A DNA stretch of 64,000 nt from Cytophagales bacterium (GTDB lineage: Bacteria; Bacteroidota; Bacteroidia; Cytophagales; Cyclobacteriaceae), in assembly GCA_013298505.1 (NCBI GenBank), contig JAAFHY010000006.1, forward strand, positions 1 through 64,000, given 5' to 3'. The notes under the pieces are model-generated. The model was not told the DNA's origin, did no database searches, and was given only the letters and a program-made list of their open reading frames with translations. Positions 9,952 to 20,400 of the stretch are shown here, in pieces; within the stretch, counting starts at the first letter, position 1, and each line of letters begins with the position of its first letter. A program made the position numbers and the translations under genes.

Positions 9952-11577
9952 ATGAAAAAAATATTTAGTTTTGTTTTCTTGTTTCTTGTTTTTTCATGCA
10001 CAAAGAATGATCAAACGCCTCAATCAACCGACCCGTTCACTATTGCAAATTTTGAGCTAGATGGCCGAGCCATTAGTTATAGGTACACAAACGCATCTAC
10101 AACACCAACCTTCACACTTTACTTTTCAGAACCAGTCGATCGCCAATCAGCAGAAGCAGGATTGGTTTGGTCGAATAATACGGGTAACATTCCGGCTAAC
10201 TTTTCTTTTAGCCATAAGGATAGTGTGGTAAGTGTAACTCCCGCATCTCCTCTTAATTATTGGAGTACATCCTATCTCACCGTTTCCACTGAACTTTTAT
10301 CGGCATCTAAAAAACCGTTTAGCTCAGCGTTCTTTATCAAGATCATCACCCAGATCAATCTTGCTCCCAAGTTTACAACCATTAGCGATGAGGAGTTATT
10401 AACCCTCACGCAACAAAAGACATTTCAGTATTTCTATGAATTCGCACATCCTGCCAGCGGCATGGCGCGCGAGCGAAATACTTCGGGCAACACAGTAACC
10501 ACAGGTGGAACGGGCTTCGGAATTATGGCAATACTCGTAGGCATTGAGCGAAGTTTTATCACACGCCAGCAAGGCGTTCAACAAATTAATAAGATCGTAA
10601 CCTTTTTAGAAAAAGCAGATCGCTTTCATGGAGCATGGTCGCACTGGGTAGATGGCAATACCGGAAAGGTAATTCCTTTTAGCACAAAAGATAACGGTGG
10701 CGACTTAGTAGAAACTTCCTTTTTAGTTCAAGGGCTACTAACTGCCCGCCAATACCTTGCGCCTACTGATACAGTGGGTAACAACTTGATTAAACGAATT
10801 AACAAATTGTGGGAGGCTGTTGAGTGGGATTGGTATCGAAAAAATAACGAGCAAGTTTTGTACTGGCATTGGTCGCCCAATTTTAATTGGGATATGAACT
10901 TCCCCTTGTACGGATATTTTGAGCAGCAGATTACCTATGTGCTCGCTGCGGCATCGCCCACACACAGCATTCCAAAATCGGTTTACAACAATGGCTATGG
11001 AAAAAATGGAAGTATAAAAACAGGCAATCTCCATTATGGAATTAAACTTCCGCTGGGCACACCCAGTCCACTTTTTTGGGTGCAGTATTCTTATCTCGGG
11101 CTCGACCCGCATTTCTCAGATGAGTATGCAAACTATTGGGAGCAAAATGTAAATGCAACGAAGATCAATTATTTGTACTGTGTCGCCAATCCAAAAAAGT
11201 ATCCCAACTATGGCGAGTCTTGTTGGGGGCTTACCTCTAGCGATAACCAAGTAGGGTACAATGCGCATTCTCCCTCCAACGATTTAGGTGTAATAACTCC
11301 TACTGCAGCATTGTCGTCTTTCCCTTACACACCGGCTGAGTCCATGAAGGCACTGAAGTTTTTTTATTACACCATGGGCGATCGGCTTTGGGGTACTTAT
11401 GGCTTCTATGATGCATTCAATATTTCTGAAGCCTGGATGGCCAATTCCTACCTCGCTATCGACCAAGGTCCCATTGTTGTGATGATAGAAAATCATCGCA
11501 CCGGATTACTCTGGAATTTATTCATGTCAGCACCGGAGATTCAATCCGTAAAAACGAAATTAAGTTTTACTCCTTAG
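9952..11577 (+). CDS. GH144-like (PF10091) glycosidase lipoprotein with N-terminal Ig-like domain
   Basis: Lipoprotein signal FSCTKN; LTQQKTFQYFYEFAHPASGMARERN, GFGIMAILVGIERSFITRQQG, CWGLTSSDNQVGYNAHSP, DQGPIVVMIENHRTGLLWNLF. Confidence 0.85.
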   Translation: MKKIFSFVFLFLVFSCTKNDQTPQSTDPFTIANFELDGRAISYRYTNASTTPTFTLYFSEPVDRQSAEAGLVWSNNTGNIPANFSFSHKDSVVSVTPASPLNYWSTSYLTVSTELLSASKKPFSSAFFIKIITQINLAPKFTTISDEELLTLTQQKTFQYFYEFAHPASGMARERNTSGNTVTTGGTGFGIMAILVGIERSFITRQQGVQQINKIVTFLEKADRFHGAWSHWVDGNTGKVIPFSTKDNGGDLVETSFLVQGLLTARQYLAPTDTVGNNLIKRINKLWEAVEWDWYRKNNEQVLYWHWSPNFNWDMNFPLYGYFEQQITYVLAAASPTHSIPKSVYNNGYGKNGSIKTGNLHYGIKLPLGTPSPLFWVQYSYLGLDPHFSDEYANYWEQNVNATKINYLYCVANPKKYPNYGESCWGLTSSDNQVGYNAHSPSNDLGVITPTAALSSFPYTPAESMKALKFFYYTMGDRLWGTYGFYDAFNISEAWMANSYLAIDQGPIVVMIENHRTGLLWNLFMSAPEIQSVKTKLSFTP

Positions 11578-11606
11578 ATACTCCATCACTACTCAACTTC
11601 TCCGCT

Positions 11607-13892
11607 ATGAATAATACGTATCTTCCATTTTTTTTAGCGCTCTTCATGACAGCCGGGTGCTCTACTCCTTCCCCAGACAAAGCTGACCGCATGTCAATGG
11701 TTGTAGATTCTGTTTTGAGTCAGATGACGTTAGAAGAAAAAATAGGTCAGCTCAATTTACCATCAGCCGGTGATTTTGTCACTGGGCAAGCGGAGAACTC
11801 AGACTTCGCAAAGAAAATTGAGAAGGGAATGGTAGGTGGTTTGTTCAACATCAAGACGGCAGCTCGCATTCGGGAAGTACAAACGATTGCCGTAGAGAAA
11901 AGCAGAACCAAGATTCCCTTGCTATTTGGAATGGATGTTATCCACGGGTATGAAAGTGTGTTTCCGATCCCGCTCGGCTTAAGTTGTTCTTGGGATATGA
12001 AGTTGATTGAACGCAGTGCACGCATAGCCGCACAGGAAGCCAGTGCCGATGGCATCAATTGGACATTCTCACCAATGGTAGACATCTCGCGCGATGCCCG
12101 TTGGGGAAGAATATCAGAAGGAAGTGGCGAAGATCCTTTTCTTGGCTCTGAGATTGCCCGTGCGATGGTGCGTGGCTATCAGGGAAATGATTTATCCGCG
12201 AACAATACTATTATGTCGTGTGTGAAACATTATGCGCTCTATGGTGCTGCAGAGGCAGGCCGCGATTACAATACAGTTGATATGAGTCATCACCGAATGT
12301 ATAATGAATACCTGCCGCCTTACAAGGCTGCCCTAGACGCGGGAGCAGGAAGTATTATGGCTTCGTTCAACGAAGTAGATGGTATACCGGCAACTGCAAA
12401 TAAATGGTTACTAACCGATGTATTGCGCAACGAGTGGGGCTTCAATGGATTTGTGGTTTCTGATTATACCGGCCTTACAGAAATGATTGAACATGGATAT
12501 GGCGATACAGTTACTGTTTCAGCGAAAGCATTGGAAGCCGGATTGGATATGGACATGGTGAGCGAGGGTTTACTCAATACACTCGCACGCTCGGTAAAAG
12601 AGGGAAGAATTTCAGAACAACAAATTACTACTGCCTGCAGAAGGGTTTTGGAAGCCAAATATAAATTGGGATTGTTTGACGATCCATATAAATATTGCAA
12701 CGAGGAGCGTGCAAAAGCAGAAGTGTTTAGCGCGGCCAATCGGGCCGAGGCGCGAAGTACAGCCACACAAAGTTTTGTTCTGTTGAAAAACCAAAGCGAA
12801 GTGTTGCCGCTGAAAAAAAGGGGGACTATTGCACTTATTGGCCCACTGGCAGATGCTAAAGAAAATATGACGGGTACCTGGAGCGTAGCTGCTCGTTTTG
12901 CAGAATCCATTTCGGTAAAAGCAGGTTTCGAGAAAGCATTGGAAGGAAAAGCAAAAGTGTTGTATGCAAAAGGTGCAAATTTGGATGAAGACGAGGCGAT
13001 TGAAGAGCGAGCTACGATGTTTGGGAAATCACTCCATCGCGATAAGCGATCTGCCGATGAATTGAGAAATGAGGCAATAGCTATTGCGAAAAAAGCGGAT
13101 GTGATTGTAGTTGCCGCAGGTGAAGCCGCAGAAATGAGTGGTGAATCTTCGAGCCGAACAGATATTCAAATTCCGGAGACGCAACGTGAGTTGATAAAAG
13201 CATTATTGAAAACAGGCAAACCCGTAGTGTTGGTGTTGTTTACAGGAAGACCACTTGCATTAAAATGGGAATCGGAAAATGTACCAGCTATTTTAAACGT
13301 TTGGTTTGGTGGCAGCGAAGGAGGCGATGCGATTGCCGATGTTTTGTTTGGTGACATAAACCCTTCTGGAAAACTGACAACCACCTTTCCGCAGAACGTA
13401 GGTCAGGAACCGATGTATTACGCACAAAAAAACACGGGCAGACCCTTGGGCGATGCAAAGTGGTTTCAGAAATTCAAATCCAACTATTTAGATGTTTCGA
13501 ATGAACCATTATATCCATTTGGATTTGGATTGAGTTATACGCAGTTTAACTATGGTAATTTAGTACTTAGTAAAAGTGAGATGACTGCAAATGATTCTAT
13601 TATGGCTTCAATTACGGTAACTAATTCGGGTAAGCATGATGGAGCAGAAGTGGTGCAATTTTATATTCGTGATTTAGTAGGATCGGTTACTCGCCCGATA
13701 AAAGAACTGAAGGGTTTTGAGAAAGTGATGATCAAAGCAGGCGAGACAAAGACTATTGTATTTAAGATTACCAACGAGCAACTTTCTTTCTATCGCCACG
13801 ATTTGACCTATGGCAGCGAGCCAGGCAAATTTCAATTGTTTGTTGGAGGCAATTCGCGAGATGTAAAACAAGCGGAGTTTAATTTAAACTAA
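11607..13892 (+). CDS. bglX: GH3 beta-glucosidase
   Basis: Full-length BglX-like: MTLEEKIGQL, GMDVIHGYESVFPIPLG, VSDYTGLTEMIEHGYG, SYTQFNYGNL, FnIII-like C-term. Confidence 0.93.
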   Translation: MNNTYLPFFLALFMTAGCSTPSPDKADRMSMVVDSVLSQMTLEEKIGQLNLPSAGDFVTGQAENSDFAKKIEKGMVGGLFNIKTAARIREVQTIAVEKSRTKIPLLFGMDVIHGYESVFPIPLGLSCSWDMKLIERSARIAAQEASADGINWTFSPMVDISRDARWGRISEGSGEDPFLGSEIARAMVRGYQGNDLSANNTIMSCVKHYALYGAAEAGRDYNTVDMSHHRMYNEYLPPYKAALDAGAGSIMASFNEVDGIPATANKWLLTDVLRNEWGFNGFVVSDYTGLTEMIEHGYGDTVTVSAKALEAGLDMDMVSEGLLNTLARSVKEGRISEQQITTACRRVLEAKYKLGLFDDPYKYCNEERAKAEVFSAANRAEARSTATQSFVLLKNQSEVLPLKKRGTIALIGPLADAKENMTGTWSVAARFAESISVKAGFEKALEGKAKVLYAKGANLDEDEAIEERATMFGKSLHRDKRSADELRNEAIAIAKKADVIVVAAGEAAEMSGESSSRTDIQIPETQRELIKALLKTGKPVVLVLFTGRPLALKWESENVPAILNVWFGGSEGGDAIADVLFGDINPSGKLTTTFPQNVGQEPMYYAQKNTGRPLGDAKWFQKFKSNYLDVSNEPLYPFGFGLSYTQFNYGNLVLSKSEMTANDSIMASITVTNSGKHDGAEVVQFYIRDLVGSVTRPIKELKGFEKVMIKAGETKTIVFKITNEQLSFYRHDLTYGSEPGKFQLFVGGNSRDVKQAEFNLN

Positions 13893-13896
13893 CCAT

Positions 13897-13947
13897 TTAA
13901 TCCTGACAGGTCTTTAACTTGTAAGAATAAAGACCTGTCAGGATTAA
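13897..13947. terminator. Perfect 20-bp inverted repeat between convergent genes (candidate bidirectional terminator or repeat)
   Basis: TTAATCCTGACAGGTCTTTA (13897-13916), 11-nt loop, TAAAGACCTGTCAGGATTAA (13928-13947). Confidence 0.75.
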
Positions 13948-13964
13948 GATTAACTACGATACCT

Positions 13965-15584
13965 CTACATAATATAATCCGTACTTAAAAACGCTGACTC
14001 TCGATTGCGGATAATCGTATTCAGGATTTGCTTGTTATCGTCTGTTGCTTTCGTAGCTACAATGGTACGTATCGAAAACACGCGCAAGGCATCAGCAATC
14101 GACAAAGTGCCTTCGGCAGAATCTTTTCTTCCATTAAACGGAAAAGTATCTGGCCCACGTTGAGATTGTGAATTCAAATTTATGCGCCCTACTTGATTCA
14201 CAAAGGCATCCATCATTTTTGCCAATTGCTTGGAATCTTTTCCGAACAAACTTACTTGTTGGCCAAAGTTAGAGTTCAGCACGTATTGAATCGCCTCTTC
14301 ATCTTTATCAAACGGAACAATAGGAACCACCGGCCCAAACTGCTCTTCATGATAGATATTCATTTTTTCATTGACCGGATAGAGTACTGCCGGATAAAAA
14401 AATGAATTCAGAATTTCACCGCCATTTTCGTTTAAGATTTTAGCTCCGTGTTGTTTAGCATTGTCAACTAAACCTTTCAGGTAATCCGTTTTTCCTGGCT
14501 CGGGCAGTGGAGTTAATCCCACACCAGTATCCCAAGGCATACCCGGTTTTAGTTTTTTGATTTCCGACAGTAACTTTTGCGTAAAAGCATCAACGATTGA
14601 GCGATGTACAAATAAAATTTTGAGAGCCGTGCATCGTTGGCCGTTGAATGATAGTGATCCGGTAACGCATTCACTCACTGCGTTATCCAAATCAGCATCT
14701 GCCAAAACAATAGCTGGATTTTTTGCATCCAACCCTAAAATCGATTTGAGGCGATGGGGTTTAGGATGCAATTTCTTTAAATCATTCGCGCCCTTGTTCG
14801 TGCCGATGAATGCAAAGACATCAATCTTTCCAGTTTCCATCAGCGCGCCTACCGTGTCTCTACCTTTCCCGTAAATAATATTGATCACCCCAGCAGGAAA
14901 ACAATCGCGGAAAGCTTCGAGCAATGGTTTTACCAGCAACACACCAAATTTGGCGGGTTTAAAAACTACCGTGTTGCCCATGATGAGGGCGGGAATCAAG
15001 GTGGTGAAAGTTTCATTCAATGGATAATTGAAGGGACCCATACACAATGCTACACCAAGTGGCACGCGCCTGATCTGCCCGAGAAAACCTTGTTCTTCTA
15101 CCAACTTGGCTGCTCTGCGATCTTGTTCTTTTAATGCTTTAATCGTATCCACAATATAATCGCAGGTGCGATCAAATTCTTTTTCTGAATCCTTTAATGA
15201 TTTACCGATTTCCCACATGAGAAGTTTTACTACTTCTGCGCGTTTGGTGCGCATGGCTGCCAGAAATTTTTCAATGTGCTCAATACGGTCGGCCACGCTC
15301 ATGGTGGGCCATGCGCCATGACCAAGATCGTAGGCGGCAACCGCAGCGTTCAGTGCCTCTAATGCTTCGTATTTTGTTAGCAGTGGAGTAGAGCCAATGA
15401 TTCGTTGCTGATAGCTTTCACCGACTTTCAAAAATATAGGACTAGCAACAGCATTCATTGTGCCTGTCCATTGACGGAGTGTGCCGTTGATGAGATATTC
15501 GCGTTGTTCGATCGTGCCACTCAATTGAAAGGGTTCGGGAATGGCTGACTCATTCGGAAAAATGCAAGATAATAACTGACTCAT
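13965..15584 (-). CDS. NADP-dependent glyceraldehyde-3-phosphate dehydrogenase-like aldehyde dehydrogenase (GapN-type)
   Basis: ALDH motifs GPFNYPLNE, FIGTNKGAN, LGLDAKNPAIVLADADLD, SLSFNGQRCTALK, GPVVPIVPFD. Confidence 0.85.
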   Translation of the reverse strand: MSQLLSCIFPNESAIPEPFQLSGTIEQREYLINGTLRQWTGTMNAVASPIFLKVGESYQQRIIGSTPLLTKYEALEALNAAVAAYDLGHGAWPTMSVADRIEHIEKFLAAMRTKRAEVVKLLMWEIGKSLKDSEKEFDRTCDYIVDTIKALKEQDRRAAKLVEEQGFLGQIRRVPLGVALCMGPFNYPLNETFTTLIPALIMGNTVVFKPAKFGVLLVKPLLEAFRDCFPAGVINIIYGKGRDTVGALMETGKIDVFAFIGTNKGANDLKKLHPKPHRLKSILGLDAKNPAIVLADADLDNAVSECVTGSLSFNGQRCTALKILFVHRSIVDAFTQKLLSEIKKLKPGMPWDTGVGLTPLPEPGKTDYLKGLVDNAKQHGAKILNENGGEILNSFFYPAVLYPVNEKMNIYHEEQFGPVVPIVPFDKDEEAIQYVLNSNFGQQVSLFGKDSKQLAKMMDAFVNQVGRINLNSQSQRGPDTFPFNGRKDSAEGTLSIADALRVFSIRTIVATKATDDNKQILNTIIRNRESAFLSTDYIM

Positions 15585-15634
15585 GTATAGAAGGTTTAGC
15601 TACTGAGCTGTGAAATTAACGATCTCTGAGCAAA

Positions 15635-16288
15635 TCACCCACAAATAATAATTCCAGAACTGGTGCCAATTCGACTTGCTCCTGCCTCTATCATTTCAAT
15701 CGCTTGCGCTTTGGTCTTAATTCCACCCGATGCTTTTATCCCTACAGAAGGCGGAACATAATTTTTCATGAGTTTTACATGTTCTACTTTTGAACCCTCA
15801 GTAGCAAAGCCTGTTGAAGTTTTTACGAAATCGGCTCCGGCATCTGCACATAATTTACAGGCTTCAATAATTTCTTCATTACTGAGATAAGCAGTTTCAA
15901 TAATTACTTTTAATATTTTTTGATAATCGTGCACCAGCTTGCTGCATTTAGCGATTTCAATTTTTGTCCACGGTATGCCTGATTTGAAAGAAGAAAGATT
16001 CAAGACCATATCCACTTCATCGGCACCGTGTTCGATCGCTCTTTTTATTTCCTCTAACTTGGTTTCTGTTTGCGAATAGCCCAGGGGAAAACCGGCTACG
16101 GTAACGAGTGTAATTTTACTTTCACCTATTTCACGCTTTGCCCGTTGTACCCAAAAGGGAGGAACGCAAATACCGAAGAAAGAGTATTGTTTTGCTTCTG
16201 CCACGAGCCGATCAATATCAGTACCTGTAATGGTTGGGCTTAGGTTAGTGTGCTCAATGTAGCGGGAAAGAGTTTGTGTTAAATCCAT
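15635..16288 (-). CDS. deoC: Deoxyribose-phosphate aldolase
   Basis: ADEVDMVLNLSSFK, VIIETAYLSNEEI, ADFVKTSTGFA, GIKASGGIKT; start set at ATG 16288 rather than the upstream TTG. Confidence 0.93.
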   Translation of the reverse strand: MDLTQTLSRYIEHTNLSPTITGTDIDRLVAEAKQYSFFGICVPPFWVQRAKREIGESKITLVTVAGFPLGYSQTETKLEEIKRAIEHGADEVDMVLNLSSFKSGIPWTKIEIAKCSKLVHDYQKILKVIIETAYLSNEEIIEACKLCADAGADFVKTSTGFATEGSKVEHVKLMKNYVPPSVGIKASGGIKTKAQAIEMIEAGASRIGTSSGIIICG

Positions 16289-16357
16289 TTTGAAAACCAA
16301 GGTACGATATTAGCTTTTAGATTTAGATCAAATCATAAATCATGCATCTAAAATTTT

Positions 16358-16732
16358 CTAATGCCTAATCCCGCATTCTTTGCAATACCGCATTTGATAG
16401 GGCTTGTGTTTTTTGGGTTTGTTCTTATGCCCAAAATAAGCGAAGTCGGCATATTGGGGTTTGGAAAGTTTTTTCAGTAGCTTTTGTTTTTCTTTCGCTG
16501 CTTCTTCTACGCGTTTATAGAATTCATAGCGGGCCGTATTTTCTACTTTTGGTTTTCGGAACGACAAGCGATGCCGCCTTTTATCTTTTCTTGAAACATG
16601 GACGCGATGATTTTTTTCTTCAACAGCGGTTGTGTTGCGCGAACGATCGCCTAGTGTATTATCTTGACCAAACGCATACATGGGCAACGCCAATGCTGCG
16701 AAGGCATAAAAAAACCTCCACTTGTTTTGCAT
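16358..16732 (-). CDS. Hypothetical secreted basic protein
   Basis: Signal peptide ALPMYAFGQ, Lys/Arg-rich mature region. Confidence 0.55.
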   Translation of the reverse strand: MQNKWRFFYAFAALALPMYAFGQDNTLGDRSRNTTAVEEKNHRVHVSRKDKRRHRLSFRKPKVENTARYEFYKRVEEAAKEKQKLLKKLSKPQYADFAYFGHKNKPKKHKPYQMRYCKECGIRH

Positions 16733-16767
16733 AGTGGAGGTATAACGGAGTAACCCTCGAATTATTT

Positions 16768-17280
16768 TTAACTCGTTTTATATTGAGTCATAGTTTGCTG
16801 TCTGCGGTAAGTCCAAGGAGGCGTTGGGTCTGTTTCTTTCCAAAGTCCTTTTCCTTTTTCTTGAGCCTTTACTCGGATCAATTCAAATTGTTCCATTGGG
16901 TTTTTTTCAGATGTCCAAGCAAGACCCTCTTCTAATAATTTTTCTCTCGGATCTTCGCCATCAATCAGCACAATACCAAGTCTATTTCCCCAACGGTCTT
17001 TGCCTTGAATTTCGATGCTCACGCTTTTATCTAGAATCAGTTTCTCTAAGGTTCGCTTTGCTTTATCGCCATACTCTTGAGTTAACTCAGGAGAATCAAT
17101 TCCATACAAAAGAATTTTGTAGGTTTCGTTATCGCTGGCATACACTTTAAGTGTATTGCCGTCAATCACCGTCACTACTTTACCTGAAATCATCTCGTTT
17201 GCCCATAAAACAGATGACGACAAAAGAAACAACATAATCAACCTTGCGCTTTTCATAATCGTTTTTGTTTTAGTGTTCAT
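16768..17280 (-). CDS. Thermonuclease (SNase-like) family secreted protein
   Basis: SGKVVTVIDGNTLKVYASD...ILLYGIDSPEL...WGNRLGIVLIDGEDPREKLLEEGLAW...KGLWK. Confidence 0.88.
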   Translation of the reverse strand: MNTKTKTIMKSARLIMLFLLSSSVLWANEMISGKVVTVIDGNTLKVYASDNETYKILLYGIDSPELTQEYGDKAKRTLEKLILDKSVSIEIQGKDRWGNRLGIVLIDGEDPREKLLEEGLAWTSEKNPMEQFELIRVKAQEKGKGLWKETDPTPPWTYRRQQTMTQYKTS

Positions 17281-17479
17281 GCAGTAAATTTCTACAGAGT
17301 AACCTGCAATTCACCGACCAAAATTGCCGTTAGCTGACCAATGTAAGATTGGTGGATAGAAAAGTTTGCTTTTGTTTAAGCCTACGGATTTCTGTTGCTA
17401 TTCAGTTAAACAGCCAACCGCAATTAGGAATTTGGTGCTTTTGAAATAGTCTCTATTTGAAACAGGAAATCCCGAAATG

Positions 17480-20400
17480 TTACTTACAATACTGGTCAAT
17501 AGAGAATTTAGCTTTGGCATCGCCCAGAGAAAGTGCTTTTTTCCAATCGGCACAGGCTTCGTTTTTATTGCCCAATTGATAGTTAAAATTTCCGCGTTGC
17601 TTGTGGTAAGAAGCCTCTTTTGGGTTAATGGCGATTGCTTCATCTAAATCAGAAACTCCGGCTCCGTAATCGTCTAGTTCGGCTTTGCAATTTGCCCGGC
17701 CGTAATAAGCAGCAGCATCTTTGGGGCTTAACTTAATTGCTTTGTCGTAATCGGTTTTGGCCGATTCAAATTCTCCGTTCTCTTCTTTGATGAGCCCGCT
17801 ATTGTAGTATAAATCTGAATTAGTGGGTTCCATCGCAATGGCTTTCCCAATATTTTCCAATGCTCCTTTTCTGTTGCCCAAACCCAAGTAAGCACGTGCG
17901 CGTTCCTTAAACAAGTTCACGGTATTTTCGCCCGCTTTCAAAGCTTCATCAAAATCTTTTATGGCTGGTTGAAACTCTTGTTGTTCGAGCAATGATTTTC
18001 CTCTTTTGAAGAGTACTCCCCTATCGCGGTTGCCCCCTTGTATTGCTTTATCTAAGTACTCTACTGCAACGGGATAGTTGGTCAATTCAAAATAGGTTTC
18101 TCCAAGTTTTTGATAAAATGTAGCATCGGGTTTTTCGGTTAGTTTTTCTAGTTGTCTTAAATCCCTTGCAGCTTCTTCGTACTTTTTTACTTTCAAGTAA
18201 GCATCTGCTCGGTTTTCAAAAGCTCGGGCATAATCTGGCTTCTTGGCTATCGCAACACCAAAATCGGTAATGGCATCATCATATTTTTCTAAGTTAAGGT
18301 ACGCCTTACCACGGTTGTTAAATAGAGTTGGGTCGTTAAGACCTGCATTGATCGCTTGCGAATAATCTTGCAGCGCACCTTGGAAATTTTTAGTTATAAA
18401 TTTTGCATCTCCTCGGTGATAATAAGCAGAAACTAGTTTAGGATTTTTTTCCAAGGCCAGATCAAAATCAGCAAGAGCGTTTTCTACATCTTTGTTCCCC
18501 AACTTGCAGAAGCCACGAATATCGTAGGCGATTGGCTCGGCATTTCCATTGGCAATTGCTTTTTCAAGATCGGGTAGCGCAAGTTTATATTCTTGGATAT
18601 TAAAGTTACACGTGCCTCGCTTAAAATATACTTCAGATGAAGTTTCGCCCAGTTCGATTGCCTTGTTAAAATCGCCAATTGCTTTCGCGAAATCTTGAGT
18701 TTGATAATATGAATTTCCCCTTGTACTAAACGCAAGTTTGTCTTTACTACCGCCTTCAATTGCTTTTGTTAATTCATCAATAGAGCCTTTAAAGTCGTTG
18801 AGGTTGTATTTGGCAGCCCCAGTCAATACAAAATCTTCTATAGTGCTTTGGTTATTGGCTGCAATCATGGCCTCGTCTACAATTACCTTTGGCCAAGTTT
18901 TAAGAGTAAAATTTGCGCTGGCTCTATTTCGCAATGCTTGCACATAGTTTGGCTTAAGTTGCAAGGCTTTGTCAAAATCAAGAATAGATTCTTTGGTGAG
19001 GTTTGAATTAAACTTTGCTTTTCCGCGATTGTTGTAAATCAGCTCGTCATTTGCGCCAAGAGCTATGGCTTTGTCATACGCTTCAATGGCTCCGGTAAAA
19101 TTGTTTTCTTTAAATCGTCCGTTCCCCACTTGAAAAAGCACTTCTTTATTTTTGCTACCTGCCATTACAGCTTTTTCGAGTTGAAGTAAGCCTTCTTTTG
19201 TTTTTTGCTGTTGCATGTAGGCAAGCCCTAGGTATTCTTGCGATTGCAGATCGACTGATTCTTGCTTGGCTACTTTTTCAAGATCAACAATGCAATTACT
19301 GTAATCTTGTGTGAGATAGAACGACTTGCCTCTTTTTTCGTAGAGACCAATTTCTTTTTCGCCACCAGCTTCGGCAAGGGTGAAGGCTTCTATCGAAGTT
19401 TTGTATTCGCCCGCATCGAATCGTAGAAACCCTATATAAAGATTTACTTTAGAATCTTTTACTCCACTCTTTATTGCGTTTTCAAGAAATATTTTTGCGG
19501 CCGGTTTTTCATTGAGCTGATATTTTGATAGTCCTAGCATTTTTGAGATTTCAGCCGATTCGCCTTCGGCTACTCGTACTCTATCTAAATCTTCTGCACA
19601 TCCTTTATAGTTACCTAAATTGAATTTAACAGTACCTCTATTTGAGTACGCTTTTAAGTAGTCAGATCTCAATGCAATGGCTCTATCAAAATCGGCCAAT
19701 GCTCCTTGCAAATCGCCCACACTCACTTTGGCCTTTCCACGATTATTGAACACGATGGCATCGGTTGCCAGTAAACCAATGGCTTTGTCGTACGATTGAA
19801 TAGCACCAGCAAAATCATTTTTGATAAACTTTATATCACCACTGTTTTTAAACGCATCGTAATCATTCGCGCCCAGTGAAATGGCTTTATCTAAATCTTT
19901 TAGTGCGTTGTCGGTATCTTTTAGATTGAATTCAGCATTTCCTTTATAGAGGTATACTTCTTTTGCTCCCGCCCCCATTGAAATGGCACGTGCCAACGCT
20001 TCGCTGGCAGCCTTGTAGTCTTTGGTGAAATAGTTTGCTGTACCAAGTTGTTCAAAGGTTTCTTTATCATTACTGCCCAACGAGACAGCCGCGGCCAGCG
20101 CGTTGGCTGCGCCTACGAAATCGTTTAGTTTAATTTGACTGCTACCGAGCAAACGAAATACCTCTTTGTCTTTTACTCCTTTGCTTACCACTTTGTTTAA
20201 TGATTCGGCTGCTCCTTTAAAGTCGGATAGATTATATTTTGCAATGCCAATGTGTTGAAACAGGGCTTCGTCACTTCTTCCTGATGAGATAATTTTTTCG
20301 TAATCCGCAACGACACCTTTCCAATCTTTCAATTCGTACCGAGCAGCGGCTCTGTTTTCCAACGCCTTATCGTAATCGGGTTTTAGTTTAAGAGCTTCAT

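Noticed and set aside
17398-17643. 81-aa minus-strand ORF
   Set aside because: Overlaps the end of the TPR gene in another frame; no independent coding support.
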